Shown here: one piece after another, positions 58,314-64,000 of the stretch
Position numbering within the stretch: the stretch's first letter is position 1
How the letters are laid out: every line of letters starts with the position of its first letter
Program-made: the position numbers and the translations under genes
Assembly: GCA_018894105.1 (NCBI GenBank)
Contig: CM032128.1
Span: 15,853,001-15,917,000 of the forward strand
From: Jacaranda mimosifolia
Taxonomy: Eukaryota > Streptophyta > Magnoliopsida > Lamiales > Bignoniaceae
DNA length: 64,000 bases
Direction: 5' to 3'
Notes under the pieces: model-generated
What the model was told of the DNA's origin: nothing
Database searches by the model: none
What the model saw: the letters and a program-made list of their open reading frames with translations, nothing else

Positions 58314-59186
58314 TCATAGAAAATAGCGCTTCAAAAACTTGCCATTTATAGGGCCAATGTGCTGTCCATCTTCATCCACCAACTTATAGGCACCATTTGT
58401 GTAAGCCTCTTTCATCACATAAGGGTCATTCCACTTTGATATAACTTATTTCCGATTCATTGGGTGATGTTAATCAGCCTCTTCACTACTAGGACCAAAT
58501 CCCCAACTTGAAATGATCAAGGGTGGACTTTCTTGTTGAATGCTCTCGTTATGTGAGCTTGGTAGCACTCAAGTTGCTGTTGAGCTTCAAGTCTTTTCTC
58601 ATCCAACGCTTCTAATTCTTCAAGTTCGAGACGAGCATTATCTTCGGTGGTAAGTCCTTCTTGAATTGCAATACGGAGTGAAGGTATTTAACTTTCAAAA
58701 GGGAAAACAACTTCAATTCCATACACCAAAGAATATGGAGTAGCTTGAGTAGCATTTCGTTGTGTCATTCTATATGCCCATAGCCAAACCATTTGCCATT
58801 GCATTGTATATTGAGAAGTTATTCTATATGAACCCAAACTGTGCACATCACTTATCCATCAACTTGTTATAAAACGGCTTCCCATTGTCAATGATAATGT
58901 AGTAAGGTACCTCATATTGAAAAATAAGGTTCGAAAGAATGAACTCAACCAATGTTTCTTTCTTTAACTCTCTAAGAGGAATTACCTCTGCCCATTTGGA
59001 TAAGTAATCAATAGCCACCAACATCGTATGGCTATGAAGCAATAATAGAATGTAATGGCTCCAGATGTTGATGTATGAAATTTGCATGCAGTTGGCAAGC
59101 TTCACACCTCTTCGTATACTCTAAACAATATTTGACCATTGGCAGGCAATTGTAACCCAACCTTTTGATCTGAAAATGGAGCTTAG
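58314..59186 (-). pseudogene. pol: Tat-type integrase, main part to pol stop
   Basis: Minus strand: 'KLHFQIKRLGYNCLPMVKYC', 'RCEACQLHANFIHQHLEPLH' (second half of the HHCC finger), then 'MLVAIDYLSKWAEVIPL' and 'IIIDNGKPF' (core). 'WAYRMTQRNATQATPYSLVYG' and 'LEALDEKRLEAQQQLECYQ' follow. The C-terminal 'SKWNDPYVMKEAYTNGAYKL' and 'GPINGKFLKRYFL' run to a stop at 58314-58316. These are typical of plant Tat/Athila-group gypsy integrases. Some stops are present. The upstream part is on the other side of a solo LTR. Confidence 0.85.
59182..59186. other. Target-site duplication of solo LTR, left
   Basis: CTTAG, against CCTGG at 61413-61417. Both are one transition away from CTTGG, which would restore the '(Y)PKLHF' coding expected at this point of gypsy integrase. 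Confidence 0.5.
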
Positions 59187-61412
59187 TGAAGTAAAGTGTA
59201 GCATAAGGATCCAAGTAGTAAAGAAAAAATACCTAAATCAAAGCTCTGCTACACTCAATCCAAGGATCAAATCATGCTTTTAAAATGGATTTAGTTGCAT
59301 AAAATTACTTTGATTGCTTAAAATCCAAGGTAGGAAGGATGATAATGTTGAACTCTTTAAAACTTTCTCCTCCTGGCGCAGCAGAGAACCAGCAATGTTT
59401 GCCCTAGCAAATCATCTTTGAATTGGCTGAAATTTGGACAGAAACTCCTCACCACCCTTGAGGATTTCCAGTAAAAATTTCAGTGAGAACAAAAATCGAA
59501 AAGTGTACCAAAATTGCCTCCAATATTTCTGCATCGCAATGGATCTTCAAGAGCTTAGCTTCCCAATTGTGATGCCTTTAATGAAATGATCCACACACCT
59601 AAGGCAAACTCCAATCAACCTTTAGCCAGCTAGATCAACAAAGGATGAAGAAGAGATGAAGGTTGAAATTTGGTAGAGAAGGTGAGGAGAGTGTGTGAAA
59701 GTTCAACACATGAATGAATCACACTTTTGGAGGGAAAAATAGAATCTAGCATTCTTGTATGCATGTGGCTGGCCACTCCTCTATATATAGATGAAGAGGT
59801 GTGATGCAAGTTGGCATCACACCTCCCCTGATGTAGGGTACCAACTAAGCAAGGTTACTTGCATGTGAAATGTGAATTTCACTTATATTTGAATATCATT
59901 TGGAGTCTTCATTTCATCTTATGAAATGTCATCCAAATTAATTTTAAATACACCTCAAATGAACTCCTTCATTTTAATTTCCCTCCAAAATTAATTCCTC
60001 ACATTAATTAAACTAACTCCTTAATTTAATTAATTGGTCTTGACTTAACTTTTTAAGCCAACTAATTTAACTCCTTAAGCTAGAAGGTGTTAAAGAATTA
60101 AGTTAACTTGGCTCAATAATTGTCATATGGCCCTTTAATTTAATTGATCTAATTTAAATCCTTAAATTATTTTGATCAATTTAACAATTAAAACAATCAT
60201 GCCAAAATGACCAAAAATTAGCCAACCGTTTTCTCCACAAAATCGATCATGTGGAATTTTTCTAATTCATAGAAAATTCCCTTTATCAAATAGAGCTTCC
60301 TTTAGGCTTTTGTGTGTGACCCATTAGGTTTTCCCATTCATTGGACATGGGCTCACAACTCCTATGATATTTAGAATATCAAAATATTCACATTAGTTTA
60401 AATTCCTTTAAACTAATAACTCAATTCAATTAATCTCTATTAATTGAAGTGTACCCAATCTCCATAGTTGATGTCCACCCTCAAGCCCATGGAGCCCAAC
60501 TAATTAATTGAAATGAATATGCTCTTGGTGAAACATTTTAGCTCTATGCTTGCTATGCAAATACGGTCCTTCCGTCTCATCTTTCCCGAAAGTGGCCTAG
60601 GGCAAGATATTTGTTGGCTCCCTAATAATATCGATAACTATGTTTCTATTCCCAGTGTTCGACTATGATTTATGACCTCTTCTTTGGAAAACTCCATTTT
60701 CAAATTGTCATACTGCCTTGTGCAAGGACTTCTTAGAATAGATCATTATAGAACACATAGGAGATACACCCGCCATTCACAATGAGAAGGAGATGGATCC
60801 TATCTTATATCTCACAAACCTCCATGTCTAAGGAGCTCATACTCAATCTCAACCCGGATGACCCGCAAAGTGATCAAGGAAGAGTCAAAGCATAAGAACC
60901 TAAAACATAAGGTTACCTTGGATCCTCAAGTCTAAGGACTAATTATATGCACTAGTGTAAGCTGGAGAACTTGCCATTACCAACTTGCCACTACGACTAT
61001 CTAGTGGATTCTTCAAGTGGGCCTTCAGTGAACTTATTCTTTAATAAGCACCCACTAACATACACCTATGTCTAACGTGGATTACTCATGAAATGGAGTA
61101 ATGTCCAACTCCTTGGATTTATGCATTATTAGTGCAAGTCTATCCAAATCTTAGATGCCATGTCTCATAAGATTCTACGACTTGAAATATTTTAAGATCA
61201 CGATCGTGTAAGACTTATTTCATAATCATCACCTAGTATGTGACTAAGTCTCATAGTCTTGTGTGATCTAAGGGCTTCAACCAAATGCTAGTAAAGTAAA
61301 ATAAGCATAAGATGAAGAAGGCTATTCAAATATGAGTATCATTGAATGAGATTGTATCACAAGTGAAATAGTTTACATGCCAATCTAATTGGCTGTGAGG
61401 TACTATTCCAAC
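59187..61412 (-). repeat. Solo LTR, copia subfamily B, inside integrase
   Basis: Starts TGAAGTAAAG and ends TACTATTCCAAC; 2226 bp. Homologous to the LTR at 1718-4351 but with a single promoter module. Integrase coding sequence flanks it directly on both sides, with no PBS, PPT or internal sequence. That is the outcome of recombination between the two LTRs of a former element. Confidence 0.85.
59778..59825 (-). promoter_or_regulatory. LTR B promoter, single copy
   Basis: Perfect 12-bp arms GAGGTGTGATGC (59796-59807) and GCATCACACCTC (59814-59825). CTATATATAG (59781-59790) lies next on the minus strand as the TATA region. Confidence 0.52.
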
Positions 61413-61417
61413 CCTGG

Positions 61418-61580
61418 GATAGGACTGGTGAGCACTACTAACCCCATAATGTACTCTAGTCATGGCTTCAATTATTTCTTCGCCACTTAAGCAACGTTGG
61501 CAATTAACTTTAAAAGATCGACGATACAAAGTATCTTTATATATAATAAAACAAGACAGTCTCTTTCATACTTCTGTTTT
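61418..61580 (-). pseudogene. pol: Tat-type integrase, N-terminal zinc-finger part
   Basis: Minus strand reads 'MYRRSFKVNCQRCLSGEEII', then 'AMTRVHYGVSSAHQSYPRV'. This is the gypsy pre-integrase region with the two His of the HHCC finger (H in 'VHYG' and in 'AHQS'). It joins, across the solo LTR, the 'KLHFQIKR' block at 59186. Confidence 0.85.
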
Positions 61581-62230
61581 ATGGTGAGAATCATTCGGCG
61601 ACTTTTCATGCTTTAAATAATCAACTAATGGAATTCTCCAATCTTGATCAATACTAATCGATATTGGTATGGCATTTCAATCTTTATGATTAGGTCCAAC
61701 AGAAGGCGAAATAATCCACCGATTGCATAAAGGAACATTTGTTGTTTCTTCTTCAGATAGAGCAAGAGTTGTTTCCAGGTTAGCCAATGCATCAGCCATC
61801 CGATTCTCCTTTCTTGGGACATGGTCTAAGCTAACACTGTCAAATTTCTTCAATGAGTCTAAAGATTGTTGAAAGAGAGGCACGGATCCTTTTTCTTGAC
61901 TTCATATTCTTTCAAAAGCTGATTGATGATTAATTTTTAGTCACTATAGATCTTAATTTCCATAATCTCCATTTCAAGGTCATTTGAAGTCCAATGATCA
62001 AAGCTTGGTACTCAACAATGTTGTTGGACCACAACTCGCCCAACACAATGGAATATGTCAATACTTGCTTTTTTGTTGAAACGAAGACAAGCCCTGCCCC
62101 TGATCTATGTGATCCAGTTGCTCCATCGAAGAACATCATCCATGTTGGGAGAACTTCAACATAGAGAACAACTTCATTGGGGAGGTCATCAGATAACTCC
62201 CATTTTGCTGGGATAGGAATGTTAGCCAAG
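61581..62230 (-). pseudogene. pol: Tat-type second (archaeal-like) RNase H
   Basis: ORF 61930-62229 reads 'WELSDDLPNEVVLYVEVLPT', 'MFFDGATGSHRSGAGLVFVS' and 'SNNIVEYQALIIGLQM'. These are the Asp and Glu motifs of the additional RNase H found after the ordinary RT-RNase H in plant Tat elements. ORF 61677-61883 continues with 'VSLDHVPRKENRMADALANL', including the final Asp of that domain. A frame break separates the two near 61900. Confidence 0.82.
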
Positions 62231-62291
62231 AAATTAGCAAGAGCTTGCCCTTTAACAACTTATTATGGCACTTAAGTGATCAAATCTCATA

Positions 62292-62930
62292 TTAATTGAA
62301 TGTGACAAACAACTTCGCCATCCTCCCAGAGAGCACAAGTCTTGACATAAGAAACTTGACTGGATTGGCATAAGACATAAGTCGTATGGATTTTGTTTCA
62401 AAATAGTGCTTTAATTTCTTAATGGCGTAAAATAATGCTAAGTAGATATTCTTAATAAGGGAATATTTTAGTTCATTTCTAGTTAGGGATCTATTCAAGT
62501 AGTATAGTGCCTTTTCTTTACCTTCTTTATTTTCTTGAGCCATACGAGCGCCAATTGACCTTTCTTATGCTGCAATATATAATATAACTGGTCTTTCAGG
62601 TACAGGAGCTCCCAACACCGATGGATTTAAGAGATGCTTCTTTATACTTTCAAAAGTATTTTAGCATCATTCATCCTTATCTGAAAGAAGCATCTTTCTT
62701 TATAAGGTGATTGAATAGTTGGCACCTTCCAATAAGGTTTGATATGAATCTTCTTATGAATGCAAAACTACCTTGCAGGCTCCGCAATTCTTTCAAGTTC
62801 CTAGTTACAAGCATCTTCTAGGTAGCATCTATCTTTACAGGACCAACTTCCATACCACAATAACGGACTATAAAGCTAAGAAACTTGCCAGATGTAACAC
62901 CGAAAGCACATTTAAGGGGATTCATCTTGA
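62292..62930 (-). pseudogene. pol: Tat-type RNase H (first) and RT thumb
   Basis: ORF 62292-62543 reads 'MAQENKEGKEKALYYLNRSL', 'IYLALFYAIKKLKHYFETKS' and 'NPVKFLMSRLVLSGRMAKL', the degenerate first RNase H of Tat elements. The stretch 62550-62930 encodes the RT-RNase H connection in other frames. Confidence 0.82.
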
Positions 62931-62934
62931 AGCT

Positions 62935-63690
62935 TTATTTTCGCAACCGATCAAATATCACTCGAAGATCTGCCAAGTGATCACTTCTTCTCTTACTCTT
63001 GACAACTAAATCATCAACATAGTATTCAACCCTTTTGTGAAACATATCATCGAAGATATTTTGCATTGCACATTGGTAAATGGCACTTGCATTCTTTAAC
63101 CTGAAAGATGGCATCACTTTATTATTGAAGATTCCCTTTGGAGTATGAAAAGTTGTACACTCCTCATCTTATGGTGACATCCTAATTTGATTATAGCCAG
63201 AAGACTCATCTATGAAGGATAAAGCTTCATAACCAGTAGTTGCATCGACCATAAGCTCGATGATAGGCAATGAAAAATCATATGTTAGGCATGCCTTATT
63301 TAAGTCTCAAAAGTCAACACAAATGCGTATTTGTCCATTTTTCTTCTTAACAGATATAATGCTAGATATCCACATTGGATACCTGACTTCCCCAATAAAT
63401 CTAGCATTAATGAGCTTGTTTATTTCAGCTTCAAATCGAGGAATGAGTTATGGGTGAAGAATTCCCTATGATTGCTTCACTGGGCGCACCCCATGCCTTA
63501 TGTTGAGGTGATGAATTGCAACTTTAGGATCCGATCCCGACATCTCTTTATATGTCCAAACGAAGACATGTTTATACCTACTTAATGTTCTTGAGTACTG
63601 CTTTTCCTCTTCAAGACTTAAAAGGGATCTTACAAATATACGGCATGGCTCCTCTGTCGTGCCAAGATTTAGTTCTTTAAGTTCATCCAC
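62935..63690 (-). pseudogene. pol: Tat-type reverse transcriptase, broken
   Basis: ORF 63466-63690 gives the RT approach ('ELNLGTTEEPCRIFVRSLLS', 'YKHVFVWTYKEMSGSDPKVA'). ORF 62935-63117 gives 'PSFRLKNASAIYQCAMQNIF' and 'VEYYVDDLVVKSKRRSDHL' with the catalytic Y-V-D-D at about 63010-63021 intact. The intervening palm (63120-63460) includes an 'ICVDFXDLNKACL'-like block with stops. Confidence 0.87.
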
Positions 63691-64000
63691 AATTGCATGT
63701 CCACCATCTTCAAGTTATGGAGGAGCTTCTTGGACCTCATCTTTAGAGATATTTAAGTCAGACTCTTCATTAATAGCAAGATGATAACATGAGTGCGGCT
63801 TATTATCTTCCTCATCATAAGACTGTATAGTATGTATGACCTTTACCTTTTGAAGTAACCCTTCATTATATAACTCTATTTTCTTTCACAATGGGGATGG
63901 GTGTCGTTCTCCACCCATGATAGCTTGTAACTCGTGTAAAGCCACTCACCATCAATCTATTGAACTCTCCAAGATACTAATGGCTTGGCTCTTCTACAAC
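63691..64000 (-). pseudogene. pol: Tat-type pol, region upstream of RT (runs off window)
   Basis: Minus strand between the protease and RT of the Tat-type polyprotein, weakly conserved and acidic, with stops. Protease, gag and the 5' LTR would lie beyond the right edge. Confidence 0.5.

Larger units (their letters stand above)
44300..64000 (-). mobile_element. Tat-type Ty3/gypsy element with antisense ORF, partial
   Basis: Minus-strand element whose 5' part lies beyond the window. From right to left it has the pre-RT region, RT, RNase H, an additional archaeal-like RNase H, and integrase ending with a stop at 58314. Then come an antisense ORF (46310-57906, interrupted), a polypurine tract (45015-45031) and a 3' LTR. 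A second RNase H and an extra ORF between pol and the 3' LTR are known traits of the plant Tat lineage. Removing the two insertions (46378-56528 and 59187-61412) restores colinearity. The left LTR limit is approximate. Confidence 0.75.

Noticed and set aside
1..64000. CRISPR arrays, bacterial-type operons, defence systems
   Set aside because: The repeats are LTRs and tandem duplications without regular spacers, and all recognisable proteins are plant retroelement domains.

Overview
The window is repeat-rich plant nuclear DNA, probably from a eudicot. It is AT-rich and consists almost entirely of nested, decayed LTR retrotransposons with plant-type features: primer-binding sites complementary to initiator tRNA-Met, Ty1/copia and Ty3/gypsy (chromovirus and Tat-type) polyproteins, an L1-like LINE and CACTA-type termini. 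I see no intact host gene, tRNA, rRNA or CRISPR array. One 500-base run of N (22001-22500) marks an assembly gap.

Layout: (1) 1-20.2 kb is a three-level nest. An unidentified plus-strand LTR element ('C', PBS at 17975) was entered by a minus-strand copia-type element ('B', 1718-17164, target duplication GCTCT). B was entered in its RNase H region by a second minus-strand copia element ('A1', 4672-14939) with 2252-bp LTRs. (2) 20.2-25.7 kb holds a LINE reverse-transcriptase fragment, a CACTA-like terminus, a GC-rich TGGGCC-dense tandem array cut by the gap, and AT-rich DNA with a 103-bp tandem repeat. (3) 25.7-29.5 kb is a minus-strand chromovirus-type gypsy remnant ('E'). (4) 29.55-39.4 kb is a plus-strand, heavily decayed gypsy element ('D'). 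Its 3' LTR carries an inserted plus-strand LTR of the copia superfamily (34771 to about 37100). (5) 39.4-44.3 kb is AT-rich DNA with a CACTA end at 41625. (6) About 44.3-64 kb is one minus-strand Tat-type gypsy element that runs off the right edge. It has a 3' LTR, a plus-strand (antisense) extra ORF resembling plant mobile domain (PMD) proteins, and pol. A full-length copia element ('A2', 46378-56528) sits 68 bp into the antisense ORF, and a solo LTR (59187-61412) sits inside the integrase.

A1 and A2 are sister copies. Each is about 10.2 kb with LTRs of about 2.2 kb, a leader of about 1.9 kb, then gag, protease, integrase, RT and RNase H, all broken by stops and frameshifts. Three LTR subfamilies (A, B and the plus-strand one at 34.8 kb) share an unusual layout: a GGTGTGATGC/GCATCACACC inverted repeat immediately upstream of the TATA box. 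In one B LTR this whole module is present three times in tandem. These, together with the antisense PMD ORF of the Tat element, are the most interesting features. Nothing in the window looks capable of autonomous function today.
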